Positions 1 to 9,367 of a stretch of DNA of 64,000 nt are shown piece by piece. This DNA comes from Rugamonas rivuli. Its GTDB lineage: Bacteria > Pseudomonadota > Gammaproteobacteria > Burkholderiales > Burkholderiaceae_D. The first letter of the stretch is position 1. Each line of letters starts with the position of its first letter. The DNA is taken from positions 744,001 through 808,000 of the forward strand of contig NZ_WHUF01000003.1 in assembly GCF_009380165.1 (NCBI RefSeq), in the 5' to 3' direction. The notes under the pieces are model-generated. The model saw only the letters and a list, made by a program, of their open reading frames with translations. It was not told the origin of the DNA and did not search any database. A program made the translations under genes and the position numbers.

Positions 1-1362
1 GGAGGCGTACTTGCTGTAGTTGGTGTAGTCGTCGAACACCACCAGTTCCAGCGAGGTGTTGTTGTCGTTGGCGACAGGGATGCGCTTGGTCTTCAACATC
101 TCGTGCGCATAGTTTTCCTCGGTCGCCAGCTTGTCGCAGCTGTCCTGCATTTGCGCCGGCGTCATGTCCTGGGCACGGATGCGCAGCGTCGGGCTGCACG
201 ACTTGCTGTACTTGAGGATGGCGTTGGCCAGCTTGGTGGTGAAGTCGCAGGTGCCGTACTGGGCGCAGTTCTCGTTGTCGTAGTACTTGACGGCGCTGGC
301 GGCGGCCAGCCACAGGTCGCTGTCGGCGCTGGTCAGGCTGGTGGTGGCCAGCATGTTCAACACCATAGGCTTGACGCCGGCCTTGAGCGCCGGATACTGC
401 ATGAAGCGGAATGCCTCGTTGGTCGCATCGTTGAGCTGGTAGCTGTAGTCGCCGCCCAGCAGCGCGGTCTTGTTGGAGATTACGAAGTTGTTCAGCGCGG
501 TCGCATACGACAGGTCGTTCTGCACTACCGGCGCGGCGTCGGGACGGAAGTGGGAATAGAACAGCACCGTCAGCGCCGACGTGAAGCCGCCGCTGGCACT
601 GGCGTTGCGCAGGCCATCGACCGCGTTCGGCGTGTTCGCGCTGTTGGTGTAGCGCTGCACCAGGGCTTTCATGCTGGGCAGGTAGAAGGCTTCGTCATGC
701 ATATTGGTGATCAGGCGCAGCGTTTCGCCGGCCGTGGTGTAGGCCACCGCGTTGGGCGCGTACAGCCGGGTGCTCTCGGCCAGCTGCTTGATCGGCGTGC
801 GCAGCGTCGTCTTCACCGATTGCGCCGGCTGGGCGATGGTGCCGCCTTCGGCCAGGTAGTAGCCGGCGCGCAGGTACAGCGCCAGGTTGACCAGCGCCAT
901 ATTGCTGGCGTTGTAGCTGCCGGCTTCCTGCGTGAAGCGGCTGGCGATGGCGCTCAGGTTGGCGTCCGAGTAGACCGTCGCGCCCTGCGCCGGCGTCAGC
1001 GAGAACAGGCCGTAGGTGCATTCAAAGTCCGGCAGGCTGACCAGGTAGTCGGCCAGCGCGGCGCCGCTGTAGGTGGCCAGCTTGGTCATGTCCTTGCATT
1101 CCGGCGTGGCGCTCAGCGGCGTCAGGCTGTTGCGCTGCTGGCGCGGCAGCAGGTCGTAGCGCGGCTTGGTGGTCGGCGCCAGCTGGTACTTCTGCTGCTC
1201 GACCGATGGCGGCAGGGTTTGGCGCTGGTGCGGCATGGGCGCCTGTTTCAGGCGGCCGTGTTTGTCTGCGGCGGGATCGCCGCCGTTGTCGGCATGGGCG
1301 GCAACGGCCAGGCTGACGGCGCATAGGCCGCCTAGATACAGGATATTCCTCGATAACGACAT
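1..1362 (-). CDS. Microbial collagenase (peptidase M9), N-terminal part, cut by window edge
   Basis: The visible 454 residues begin with a Sec signal peptide (about residues 1-20, hydrophobic core LYLGGLCAVSLAVAAHA) and continue into the M9 N-terminal activator region, with runs such as YYLAEGGTIAQPAQSV and a Cys-rich stretch (ENCAQYGTCDF). The zinc-binding HExxH catalytic motif of the family would lie further downstream, outside the window, so it is not seen. The product should be a secreted protease degrading collagen or gelatin. The gene reads leftwards off the edge without a stop. The ATG at 1362 is chosen because it gives the signal peptide at the very N-terminus. Family assignment is by recall of M9 collagenases from Vibrio and Massilia-type bacteria. 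Confidence 0.75.
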   Translation of the reverse strand, partial: MSLSRNILYLGGLCAVSLAVAAHADNGGDPAADKHGRLKQAPMPHQRQTLPPSVEQQKYQLAPTTKPRYDLLPRQQRNSLTPLSATPECKDMTKLATYSGAALADYLVSLPDFECTYGLFSLTPAQGATVYSDANLSAIASRFTQEAGSYNASNMALVNLALYLRAGYYLAEGGTIAQPAQSVKTTLRTPIKQLAESTRLYAPNAVAYTTAGETLRLITNMHDEAFYLPSMKALVQRYTNSANTPNAVDGLRNASASGGFTSALTVLFYSHFRPDAAPVVQNDLSYATALNNFVISNKTALLGGDYSYQLNDATNEAFRFMQYPALKAGVKPMVLNMLATTSLTSADSDLWLAAASAVKYYDNENCAQYGTCDFTTKLANAILKYSKSCSPTLRIRAQDMTPAQMQDSCDKLATEENYAHEMLKTKRIPVANDNNTSLELVVFDDYTNYSKYAS

Positions 1363-1552
1363 GTCTGCCTCTCTTCAAGATAGTTATAAGTATTCGCCGC
1401 GCGCCTTGTGGGCGGGTCGGCTGGGTGATACTAGCTTGATGAGTTTGCAAGGCATTGCGCGCACCGATGGGTGCGCGGCGGTTCGCTATATTTAAACAGC
1501 CGGGGACGTGGGATCGGCACAGTGCTTGCGCCGAAATACCACAGTTTTGAGG

Positions 1553-2317
1553 TCAGGCGCGCAGTTCCGCCCACGACGCCATGCTCGGCGCAGCTTGTGG
1601 GCGCTCGCCATGCTGCTGCGCGCGGTACTGCATCGGCGTCATGCCGGTCAGCGCCTTGAACTGCCGGCTGAAGGCGCTGTGGTCCGAATAACCGCAATCG
1701 TTGGCGATGTCGGCGATGCTGCGGGCCGGGTCGGCCTCGATCAGCGCCAGCGCGCCGTCCAGCCGCGACTGCAGCAGCAGCTGGCGCGGGCTGTAGTGGA
1801 ACACCCGCTGGAACAGGCGCTCCACGCGCGCCAGCGGCAGGCCGGCGTCCTGCGCCAGCTGGTTCAGGCACAGCGGCTCGCGGTAGTGATCGCGGATGTG
1901 CTGGGCGATGCTGGCGATCTGGCGGTACACAGGATGCAAGTCGTCTGCCAGCCCGAGGTCGTGCGAGGTGCCGACCAGGCCGACGATGGCGCCGGCATCG
2001 TTGCGCAGCGGCGTCTTGTGGGTCAGGCACCAGCCGTGGCGGCGATTGGGATACAGGTGCAGTTCCAGGTGCTTGTTGATGGTGTGGCCGGCCTCGATCA
2101 CCTCGCGGTCTTGCGCCATATAGGTCTGCGCCAGATGGCGCGGATGCACTTCCAGCACCGTCTTGCCGACGATTTCCTGCTTGGTGCGCAGGCCGCAGCG
2201 CCGCACAAGCGTGCGGTTGGCGGCCAGGTAGCGGCCGTCCCGGTCCTTGACGAAAAACGCGACATCGCTCAGTTCATCGAACAGGATTTCGATCGCATTC
2301 AACTCGACATTTTGCAT
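1553..2317 (-). CDS. PAS-domain AraC-family transcriptional regulator
   Basis: This 254-residue protein has an N-terminal PAS-like sensory domain (about residues 8-115; FFVKDRDGRYLAANRTLVR, then an EVHPRHLAQTY segment) and a C-terminal AraC double helix-turn-helix (about 140-240; SIADIANDCGYSDHSAFSRQFK, GMTPMQYRAQ). It should bind DNA and respond to a small ligand or cofactor in the PAS pocket. A strong ribosome site (GGAGGAG) sits 3 nt before the ATG at 2317. It is co-directional with the collagenase gene, 190 bp upstream of it, so it may regulate that gene; this is inference. A GC-rich hairpin lies between the two (1458-1477). Confidence 0.85.
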   Translation of the reverse strand: MQNVELNAIEILFDELSDVAFFVKDRDGRYLAANRTLVRRCGLRTKQEIVGKTVLEVHPRHLAQTYMAQDREVIEAGHTINKHLELHLYPNRRHGWCLTHKTPLRNDAGAIVGLVGTSHDLGLADDLHPVYRQIASIAQHIRDHYREPLCLNQLAQDAGLPLARVERLFQRVFHYSPRQLLLQSRLDGALALIEADPARSIADIANDCGYSDHSAFSRQFKALTGMTPMQYRAQQHGERPQAAPSMASWAELRA

Positions 2318-2425
2318 CGCTCCTCCAGTTGCTTAGGTGGCAAGATATTCCATCTTACCTCATCCTTTCGCGCGCGGGAACCTTGCCGTGAGAATAGACA
2401 CAGGGGGTGCAACCCCATTCTCCTT

Positions 2426-2552
2426 CTGGCAAACCTACTGAATCTTCTCCTGAAATCTACTGAATTGAACTTCCAGCTACTGCGCCGGTCTAACTCAGTA
2501 GGCAGAAGCAGAATTCAGTAGATTCCAGTAAGGAGAAAAGTACGTTTGCCAG
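2426..2552. repeat. 127-bp imperfect fold-back inverted repeat
   Basis: The outer ends are perfect inverted copies (CTGGCAAAC at 2426-2434, GTTTGCCAG at 2544-2552). The inner ends are also perfect over 13 bp (AATCTACTGAATT-type, about 2454-2466 against 2512-2524). The arm centres differ. A further small inverted pair (CTACTG, CAGTAG) lies in the loop. The motif CTACTGAA also recurs in direct orientation in the left arm. The region is clearly less GC-rich than its surroundings. The right arm holds an AAGGAG sequence ahead of an ATG at 2554. It could be a MITE-like element or a long regulatory fold. Confidence 0.65.
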
Positions 2553-2553
2553 A

Positions 2554-2745
2554 ATGAGCGTGCAGGTCTCCCCCGCCACCCTGCTCGCACTGATGGAGCG
2601 GCTGCGCGAAACCGGCGATGCCGCGATCCGGCTATGGCTCGCAACCCCAAGCGAAGCATCGCCAGCCGTACCGCGCGGCTACCAATGGAAAACGCTGTTC
2701 CTGCCCGAAGGCACATGGGGCCTACTGCGGCGACCATGGACTGAA
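2554..2745 (+). pseudogene. Possible truncated gene (N-terminal remnant of an unknown conserved protein)
   Basis: An ATG at 2554 opens a frame encoding roughly 60 residues with plausible protein texture, including a leucine-rich start and the run RGYQWKTLFLPEGT. That run resembles, from memory only, a conserved short hypothetical protein of Oxalobacteraceae in which it is followed by a beta-rich domain. Here the resemblance ends near residue 52, and the frame then runs into antisense glpK. This suggests a gene that lost its 3' part, probably where glpK now ends. It has no assigned function. The fold-back repeat immediately upstream covers its ribosome-site region. Confidence 0.3.
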
Positions 2746-2764
2746 GACTGTTTTTCGCGGATCG

Positions 2765-4270
2765 CTACCGCGCAGTGTCCCAACCACGCGAGCGCTCGAC
2801 CGCGCGGCCCCACTGCCCCAGCAGTTCGGCGCGGCGATCGGCCGACATGGCGGGCTCGAAGCGGCGATCGCACGACCACTGCGCGGCGATCTCTTCCTGC
2901 GTCTCCCAGTAGCCCACCGCCAGCCCGGCCAGATAGGCCGCGCCCAGCGCCGTGGTCTCGGTCACGGTGGGCCGCACCACCGGCACGCCCAGCAGATCGG
3001 CCTGGAACTGCATCAGCAGATCGTTGCGGGCCGCGCCGCCGTCGGCGCGCACTTCGGTCAGCGGAATGTCGCGGTGCGAGGCCTCGACATCTTTCTGCAT
3101 CGCCGCCATCAGCTCCGCGCTTTGATAGGCGATCGCCTCCAGCGCGGCGCGGGCGATGTGGCCGCGGTTGCTGCCCCGGCTCAGACCGACCAGCGCGCCG
3201 CGCGCATACGGATCCCAATGCGGCGCGCCCAGCCCGACAAACGCCGGCACCATGAACACGCCGCCGTTGTCCGGCACGCTGGCGGCCAGCGCCTCGACAT
3301 CGCCCGACTGCTGAATGATGCCCAGCCCGTCGCGCAGCCACTGCACCGTGGCGCCGCCCATGAAGACACTACCCTCCAGCAGGTAATCGGTGGCGCCGTC
3401 GACGCGCCAGCCCACCGTAGTCAGCAGCCGGTTATGCGACGCCACCGGATGCCGGCCCAGATGCATCATCATGAAGCAGCCGGTGCCGTAAGTATTCTTG
3501 ACCATGCCAGGCTTCAGGCAAGCCTGGCCGAAGGTGGCGGCCTGCTGGTCGCCGGCGATGCCGGCCACCGGGATCTCGGCGCCGAACAGCGCGGCCCTGG
3601 TATGGCCCACCTCCTCGCTCGACGACACCACCTGCGGCAGCATCTCCTCGGGGATGTCGAACAGTTGCAGCAGATCGTGGTCCCAGCGCATCAGGTGTAT
3701 GTTGAACAGCATGGTGCGGGCGGCGTTGCTGACGTCCGTCACATGGCGGCCGGTCAGCTTGTAGGTCAGCCAGCTGTCGATGGTGCCGAAGGCCAGCGCG
3801 CCGTGCCGCGCCCGCTCGCGCGCGCCCGGCACGTGGTCGAGCAGCCACTTGAGCTTGGTGGCGGAAAAATAGGCGTCCAGCTCCAGGCCGGTGATGTCGG
3901 TGATTTTCTTGGCCTTGCCGTCGGCGCGCAGCGCCTCGCAGGTGTCGGCCGTGCGGCGGTCCTGCCAGACGATGGCCGGCGCGATGGGTTCGCCGCTCTT
4001 GCGGTCCCACACCACGGTGGTCTCGCGCTGGTTGGCGATGCCGATCGCCAGGATCTGGCCGCCGTCGACATGGTTGTCGTGCAAGACCTTGCGCGCCACC
4101 GTGAGCTGGCTGTTCCAGATCTCGTTGGGGTCGTGCTCGACCCAGCCGGGCTGAGGGAAATGTTGAGGGAATTCCTGCGCCGCGCTGCCGCAGATGCGGC
4201 CCTGATGGTCGAACAGGATGGCGCGCGAGCTGGTAGTGCCTTGATCCAAGGCCAGTATGTATTTTTTCAT
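2765..4270 (-). CDS. glpK: Glycerol kinase
   Basis: The 501-residue protein is full length for GlpK and shows the FGGY kinase hallmarks: N-terminal phosphate-binding [13 protein letters not shown], substrate region [11 protein letters not shown], the [11 protein letters not shown] segment, NTYGTGCF and the C-terminal ADGGAARND loop. It phosphorylates glycerol to glycerol 3-phosphate in the cytoplasm. The start is the ATG at 4270 ([10 protein letters not shown]); an in-frame TTG two codons upstream is less likely. No glpF or glpD is adjacent, so it appears to be monocistronic. Its 3' end abuts a possible gene remnant. Confidence 0.96.
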   Translation of the reverse strand: MKKYILALDQGTTSSRAILFDHQGRICGSAAQEFPQHFPQPGWVEHDPNEIWNSQLTVARKVLHDNHVDGGQILAIGIANQRETTVVWDRKSGEPIAPAIVWQDRRTADTCEALRADGKAKKITDITGLELDAYFSATKLKWLLDHVPGARERARHGALAFGTIDSWLTYKLTGRHVTDVSNAARTMLFNIHLMRWDHDLLQLFDIPEEMLPQVVSSSEEVGHTRAALFGAEIPVAGIAGDQQAATFGQACLKPGMVKNTYGTGCFMMMHLGRHPVASHNRLLTTVGWRVDGATDYLLEGSVFMGGATVQWLRDGLGIIQQSGDVEALAASVPDNGGVFMVPAFVGLGAPHWDPYARGALVGLSRGSNRGHIARAALEAIAYQSAELMAAMQKDVEASHRDIPLTEVRADGGAARNDLLMQFQADLLGVPVVRPTVTETTALGAAYLAGLAVGYWETQEEIAAQWSCDRRFEPAMSADRRAELLGQWGRAVERSRGWDTAR

Positions 4271-4338
4271 CGGCAAAGTCCCCGGGGGTGCCGCGGCGTG
4301 CGCGTCGGTCCCGCGGCAGCCGCGAACATCGTTATTAG

Positions 4339-4672
4339 TTGAAGCAAGCCGATAGGCCGGATTTTGTTACGGCGCAGGCGAACCTGCGCTATGACAGCCA
4401 TTCCTCTAGGCGCTGGATTACTCCAGCGCTCAAGCTTCCTACCCGCACGCTCCGCGAGCAGCATCATCGCGTGCCTATTTGGAATTGCACCAGGTGGAGG
4501 TTACCGCGTTTCACCGTAACTTAATACGCTCGTCTCTGTGGCCCTATTCCTCGCCTTATACCCCGAAAGGCTTTCAGCGGACGGCCGTTAACCGTCACCC
4601 CGCTCTATGGAGTCCGGACCTTCCTCCCGCCAGGCATTACGCGCTGGCCAGCGGCTGTCTGGCTTGCTTCAA
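4339..4672 (-). ncRNA. rnpB: RNase P RNA (class A)
   Basis: Read on the minus strand the segment starts GAAGCAAGCCAGACAGCCGC and ends CCTATCGGCTTGCTTC, the mutually complementary ends of bacterial RNase P RNA. Internal hallmarks are GGAGGAAGGTCCGGACTCC near the 5' end, GGTAAGGC-like core text around TTACGGTGAAACGCGGTAACC, and the 3' conserved GACAAAATCCGGCC-like block. Length is about 334 nt, normal for a betaproteobacterial class A RNA. It is the catalytic subunit that removes 5' leaders from pre-tRNAs. Exact ends are uncertain by a few bases. Confidence 0.95.
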
Positions 4673-4785
4673 CCGCTATTGTAACAGCCCGCCCCTGCAA
4701 ATCTGAAATTTGGTGTCGCCATTAGAAAAGCCGCAGCCTTTTCCCGGCCGTAGAATGCAGGATACCTATACCGATAAGGCCAGAC

Positions 4786-6489
4786 ATGACGCAACCATCC
4801 CGCACCGGCGGCCAGATCCTGGTCGACGCCCTGAAGATCCACGGCGTGGACACCGCCTTCGGCGTGCCCGGCGAAAGCTACCTCGACGTGCTCGACGCCT
4901 TGCACGACTCCGACATCCGCTTCATCATCAACCGCCAGGAAGGCGGCGCCGCCTTCATGGCCGACGCCTACGGCAAGATGACCGGCAAGCCCGGCATCTG
5001 CTTCGTCACGCGCGGCCCGGGCGCCACCAACGCTTCGATCGGCGTGCACACCGCCTTCCAGGATTCGACCCCGATGATCCTGTTCATCGGCCAGGTCGGC
5101 AACGACTTCGTCGACCGCGAAGCCTTCCAGGAAATCGACTACCGCCGCATGTACGGCCAGATGGCCAAGTGGGTGGCGCAGATCGACCGCGCCGACCGCG
5201 TGCCGGAATACATCGCCCGCGCCTTCCAGATCGCCACCAGCGGCCGTCCCGGCCCGGTGGTACTGGCGCTGCCGGAAGACATGCTGACCGCCGTTGCCAG
5301 CGTGGCCGACACCCGCGGCTACCAGCCGGTGCAAGCCTCGCCGTCGGCCGCGCAGATCGACCAGGTGCGCTCGCTGCTGGCCGGCGCCAAGAAGCCGCTG
5401 GTCCTGCTGGGCGGCGGCGGCTGGAACGCGCAAGCCTGCGCCGACCTGCAAGCCTTCGCCGACGCCAACCACCTGCCGGTATCGTGCGCCTTCCGCTTCC
5501 AGGACTTGCTCGACAACGACCATCCGAATTACATCGGCGACGTCGGCATCGGCATCAATCCCAAGCTGGCCGCGCGCGTGCGCGAAGCCGACGTGATCCT
5601 GGCCATCGGCCCGCGCCTGGGCGAGATGACCACCGGCGGCTACGCGCTGATCGCCGCGCCGGTGCCGGCCCAGCGCCTGATCCACGTGCACGCCGATGCC
5701 GAGGAACTGGGCAGCGTCTACCAGGCCGAGCTGATGATCAACAGCGGCATGCCGCAAGTGGCGGCAATGCTGGCCGCGATGGCGCCGGTCGACAGCGCCG
5801 CGTGGCGCGGCACCGTGGCCGAAGCCAAGGCCGACCTGGCCGCATGGCAGCAGCAGCCGCCCATCTTCCAGGACGGCAAAGCGCCGCTGGACCTGTGGCA
5901 GGTGGTGCAGCAGATCGACCGCATCACGCCGCACGACACCATCATCACCAACGGCGCCGGCAACTACGCCACCTGGGCGCACCGCTTCCACCGCTACGGC
6001 GGCATGCGCACCCAGCTGGCGCCGACCAGCGGCGCCATGGGCTACAGCGTGCCGGCCGGCGTGGCCGCCAAGATCATAGCCCCGGAGCGCACCGTGATCA
6101 CCTTCGCCGGCGACGGCGAGTACATGATGAACGGCCAGGAGCTAGCCACCGCCGTGCAGTACCGCGCGGGCGTGGTCATCATCGTGTTCAATAACGGCAT
6201 GTTCGGCACCATCCGCATGCACCAGGAGCTGCACTACCCTGGCCGCGTGTCCGGCACGCAGCTGCACAACCCGGACTTCGCCGCGCTGGCGGTGGCCTAT
6301 GGCGGCCATGGTGAAGTGGTGGAAGCGACGGCGGACTTCGCGCCGGCGCTGGAGCGCGCGCTGGCCTACGCCAACAGCAAGCAGCTGCCGGCCGTGATCG
6401 AGCTGCGCTACGACGGCAACCTGATCACCCCGGGCGCCACGCTGGAAACCATCCGCAAGAACGCGCAAGCGGCCAAGGCCGCGAAGTAA
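4786..6489 (+). CDS. Thiamine-pyrophosphate-dependent enzyme, acetolactate-synthase-like
   Basis: The protein (567 residues) has the three-domain TPP-enzyme layout. The N-terminal Pyr domain carries the catalytic glutamate in NRQEGGAAFMA (E52), the central domain spans about residues 190-330, and the C-terminal PP domain has the TPP/Mg motif GDG (442-444) followed by NN at 469-470. It resembles the large subunit of acetolactate synthase and related 2-ketoacid carboligases, but no ilvH/ilvN small subunit follows. It may be a catabolic or oxalyl-CoA/glyoxylate-type relative, so the substrate is open. It stands alone, ending next to a convergent gene with a shared hairpin between them. Confidence 0.85.
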   Translation: MTQPSRTGGQILVDALKIHGVDTAFGVPGESYLDVLDALHDSDIRFIINRQEGGAAFMADAYGKMTGKPGICFVTRGPGATNASIGVHTAFQDSTPMILFIGQVGNDFVDREAFQEIDYRRMYGQMAKWVAQIDRADRVPEYIARAFQIATSGRPGPVVLALPEDMLTAVASVADTRGYQPVQASPSAAQIDQVRSLLAGAKKPLVLLGGGGWNAQACADLQAFADANHLPVSCAFRFQDLLDNDHPNYIGDVGIGINPKLAARVREADVILAIGPRLGEMTTGGYALIAAPVPAQRLIHVHADAEELGSVYQAELMINSGMPQVAAMLAAMAPVDSAAWRGTVAEAKADLAAWQQQPPIFQDGKAPLDLWQVVQQIDRITPHDTIITNGAGNYATWAHRFHRYGGMRTQLAPTSGAMGYSVPAGVAAKIIAPERTVITFAGDGEYMMNGQELATAVQYRAGVVIIVFNNGMFGTIRMHQELHYPGRVSGTQLHNPDFAALAVAYGGHGEVVEATADFAPALERALAYANSKQLPAVIELRYDGNLITPGATLETIRKNAQAAKAAK

Positions 6490-6494
6490 GCGTC

Positions 6495-6522
6495 AAAAAA
6501 ACCGCCGGCTCACAGGCCGGCG
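6495..6522 (-). terminator. Rho-independent terminator of the exported-protein gene
   Basis: On the minus strand a GC-rich 8-bp stem (GCCGGCGG with CCGCCGGC, 6502-6522) with a short loop is followed directly by a run of seven T residues. It ends the minus-strand gene whose stop codon lies at 6510-6512. It sits only 13 bp past the stop of the convergent TPP-enzyme gene and may slow that transcript as well. Confidence 0.85.
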
Positions 6523-7082
6523 GTAGTAGTCTTGCCGGCCTCGATCATCGGCGCCGGCGATTCTGGCGCCTCCGGCGCTTCTTCCATTTCTTTTTTCTTC
6601 TTCGGCACCGGACAGGCGCGGCAGGCGCCGGCCTTGCGGCCGAAGTCCGTCACCAGCGACAAGCGCATCGGCACCGACTGGTCGCCGCAGTAGCCGCCAT
6701 CCAGCACCAGCGTCTTGCCGCCGTCGGCCAGCTTGCCGCTGATGACGCGCTCGTCCTCGTCCGGCGGCTGCACCATGAAGTACAGCTGCTTGCCGCGCGG
6801 ATCGATCGTCACCTCGCTGGCCACCACCGGCCAGCTCAAGCCGCCGGCCGTGTACTCATACAACACCGTGTCCACTTCTGAAAACCGTTGCAGCGTGATG
6901 CGCTGGCCGCCGAACTCGCCGCTGTCCGCATGCACGCACAGGTCGGAATACACCAGCATGCCGTAGCGCGGCAGGGTGCCGGCCGGCGCCGCCGGCTTGC
7001 GCGCCATCTTCGGCGCGGCGATCACCGCGCAGGACGCCAGCAAGATGGCGCTGGCCAGGGCGGCACGTCGGGTAGTCATCAT
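6510..7082 (-). CDS. Exported protein of unknown function
   Basis: The 190-residue protein begins with a Sec signal (MMTTRRAALASAILLASCAVIAA). The mature part has two CxxC-like pairs near the C-terminus (GACRACP) and a lysine-rich linker (PKKKKEME) leading into an acidic, Pro/Glu-rich tail. I recognise no family. The cysteine at residue 18 sits within the signal region, but a standard lipobox is not convincing. Two adjacent ATG codons (7082, 7079) are possible starts and the ribosome site is weak. It stands alone between a convergent enzyme gene and the porin gene, which is co-directional upstream. Confidence 0.7.
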   Translation of the reverse strand: MMTTRRAALASAILLASCAVIAAPKMARKPAAPAGTLPRYGMLVYSDLCVHADSGEFGGQRITLQRFSEVDTVLYEYTAGGLSWPVVASEVTIDPRGKQLYFMVQPPDEDERVISGKLADGGKTLVLDGGYCGDQSVPMRLSLVTDFGRKAGACRACPVPKKKKEMEEAPEAPESPAPMIEAGKTTTAGL

Positions 7083-7103
7083 CGTAACGGCTTTCAGAAA
7101 TGA

Positions 7104-7130
7104 ACAACGGCTGCACCAGGCAGCCGTTGT
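7104..7130 (-). terminator. Hairpin downstream of the porin gene
   Basis: A perfect 10-bp stem (ACAACGGCTG with CAGCCGTTGT) with a 7-nt loop lies 24 bp after the porin stop codon. The U tract after it is weak on the minus strand (TTCATTTCT). It probably terminates the highly expressed porin transcript or protects its 3' end. Confidence 0.6.
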
Positions 7131-7153
7131 GGATTCTAACTGATCAGATCAGA

Positions 7154-8230
7154 TTAGAAGGAGTGACGCAGGCCCAGATTGAAAGCCTTGTCGCCCGAAC
7201 CGGCTTCGCTGTTGTTACCAACGGTGTAGCTAGCGCCGTTTTTGTTTTTGATCTTAGCGTAAGCAACGTAGGTGCTGGTGCGCTTCGACAGAGCGTACGA
7301 GTAGCCAACTGCCCACTGATCTGCATCGTGGTTAGCGACTTCTTTGTCGTTCTTGCGGGTGTACGAAGCCATCAGGGTGCCGTTCGCGCCGATAGGAGCG
7401 GTAGCGCCGATCAGAGCAACGTTGCTGTCGCGGGTAGCCGCTGGAGCAACTGCGTAGCCGAATGGGTTCGAAGCGTTAGCCAGTGGCGAGCTGTTGGTGC
7501 CCTTGTCTTTGCTGAAAGCAGCGTAAGCTTTAACAACGACGAAGTCGTAGTTAGCAGCGATCAGGGTGTTGTGGCCAACGTCGGTGCTCAGTTTAGGAGC
7601 AACGGTGTCGTTGTTACGTGCGTTGTAAGCAACGCGAACGTTCAGAGGACCGTTCGAGTAGCCAGCCCAGCCGCCGATTTGACGTTGTGCCGATGCGTCG
7701 CCAGCTTGCTCGCCTACCGAGTAGGAGATCTCGCCTTGGAAACCAGCCAGCGATGGCGACTGGTAAACGATAGCGTTGCTGTTGCGGGTGTTGTTGCCAG
7801 CCACGCCGAACAGGTTTTTAGCAGTACCAGCGTAGCCCAGAGCGAACGGGTCAGCCACGTCGCGCAGGGTTTCGTAGTACGGGGTGTACTGGCGACCCAG
7901 GGTCAGTTGACCAGCGGTGGTCGATTTCAGACCAACGTACGATTGACGGTTAGCGATCGAACCAGCAACATCGGACTCGCCGGTGTCAGCTTTGATGCCC
8001 GATTCCAGCACGAAGACAGCGCTCAGACCACCGCCCAGATCTTCCGTACCTTTGAAACCCAGACGGGAGGCCGAGCCTACGCCGCTGGTTACTTTGGTGG
8101 TGTTGGCAACGCCGCCGCGCTCGCTAACGATACCGGCATCGACGATACCGTAGATCGTGACGTTCGATTGAGCGAACGCTGCGGAGCTCATTGCGCCCAG
8201 GACGGCCATGGCGATAAGGGATTTTTTCAT
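7154..8230 (-). CDS. Trimeric general porin (Burkholderia type)
   Basis: The 358-residue protein starts with a classic signal peptide (MKKSLIAMAVLGAMSSAAFAQ). The mature N-terminus SNVTIYGIVDAGI and the C-terminal LGLRHSF ending in phenylalanine are hallmarks of Gram-negative outer-membrane porins recognised by the BAM complex. The motif FVLESGIKADTG matches the porin-4 family. It should form a 16-stranded trimeric channel for small hydrophilic solutes. The ribosome site GAAGGAAAC precedes the ATG at 8230. Its codon use differs from its neighbours (more A/T-ending and GCT/GTT codons), as expected for a very highly expressed gene. Confidence 0.95.
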   Translation of the reverse strand: MKKSLIAMAVLGAMSSAAFAQSNVTIYGIVDAGIVSERGGVANTTKVTSGVGSASRLGFKGTEDLGGGLSAVFVLESGIKADTGESDVAGSIANRQSYVGLKSTTAGQLTLGRQYTPYYETLRDVADPFALGYAGTAKNLFGVAGNNTRNSNAIVYQSPSLAGFQGEISYSVGEQAGDASAQRQIGGWAGYSNGPLNVRVAYNARNNDTVAPKLSTDVGHNTLIAANYDFVVVKAYAAFSKDKGTNSSPLANASNPFGYAVAPAATRDSNVALIGATAPIGANGTLMASYTRKNDKEVANHDADQWAVGYSYALSKRTSTYVAYAKIKNKNGASYTVGNNSEAGSGDKAFNLGLRHSF

Positions 8231-9367
8231 TACGTGTTTCCTTCAGTTGTGTTGCTGTAAAAAGGTAAAGCTAGTATTGCGGCGTGTTCGGTGCTTATCG
8301 GCGCCATCTGCAGCGCCGTCTGTGCGTGAGGGCAAACTCCCCAGCTGCCACGATGCGGTCCCAGGTGCGGGACGCGTTCACTTAAATTGCGGCCGATTAA
8401 ATCGACGCCGGCTTTATCGCGACGCAAATTGCGCCGGAGGCGGCACTATACTGATGCTTTGCTGGTCTGCCAAGTGTAAAAGCGTTCATGTTAACCACAG
8501 TCACTCTTGCCAGAAATTCAAAACACCCGCATTTTACCGCATCGCAATATTTCCTGCCGAGTCAGCCAACTAGCCCGGTATTTCCGCCCGATGCATCCAT
8601 TGCAGCACCCCGTTGTGCGGGCTGCCCGAGTAACAAATGCAAGATCTATGCATGCGTGACTACATCGTTGTCGGACCAAGTAAAAATAGCCACTTTGCTA
8701 TTTCTGACGCCATTTTATACTGAAGCGCCCCGTCGCCCGCCTCGACTCAATGGTAATAAGCTTACAACTCAGGACTTTGTTTGGCAGTTTCAAACGGCAA
8801 AATAGCCCGGAAACCAACTTTGCTCCTAGTGTTAGCGCTTTATTTGTGTAGGAAATTTTGTCGCGCGCGCAAGGTGTTGCAGTGCATCAGCAATTTGTAA
8901 GAAATTGCTACCTGTTGCATATTGGAGACAAAACCACCATCTCTACTTGCAAATTCGTAGGGAATGCGGTGAGAAACGCTCATCCGTCACATGAATTCCA
9001 TGCATGCGGCTGGCAGGTGGGCTGAACTTGATCCAGAGCAATCCAGCGCCCCCGCCGCCCCGGAATTTGCGCTGCCTACAACAGCCGCCCGATATTTTTT
9101 TCACGGCGACAAATTATTTTGTCCAGGACATCGGTGGGGCAAAACCGATATTCAGTTCATTAGTTCTGGATGTCAACTGTGTGTCGTGGACAAGCTCTTT
9201 TCTATGGCTTGCGCGAGGCAAAACACAATGGAGACGCGATACTTTCGGGCGCAAATCGAATGTAAAATGCAGGTCGCGTTGTCACGGCCCGGCCGCCAGC
9301 GCACTGTGCACCCGGACCCTGTGCCAACCCTTGCGACTGTCAAAAAAATGGCGGCCGCGTATGCCTG
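8231..9367. other. 1.1-kb gene-free region between porin and B12-type regulator
   Basis: This stretch is clearly less GC-rich than the rest of the window. It contains several short open frames, but none has a convincing ribosome site, codon pattern or recognisable motif. The part next to 8230 must contain the porin promoter and leader. The part next to 9368 must contain the promoter of the regulator. An exact 8-bp inverted repeat lies at 8889-8909. I see no tRNA-like fold or coding gene; a small RNA cannot be excluded. Confidence 0.6.
8889..8909. repeat. Short perfect inverted repeat in intergenic region
   Basis: AGCAATTT at 8889-8896 and AAATTGCT at 8902-8909 are exact inverted copies separated by 5 bases. 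The lack of a following T run argues against a terminator. It has the geometry of a protein-binding operator. Confidence 0.4.

Noticed and set aside
1458..1477. GC-rich hairpin between the AraC gene and the collagenase gene
   Set aside because: No T run follows on either strand and it is not next to a stop codon, so a terminator or operator role cannot be supported.
2618..4342. A 574-codon plus-strand frame across glpK
   Set aside because: It is antisense to glycerol kinase, whose motifs are intact, and shows no protein-like features of its own.
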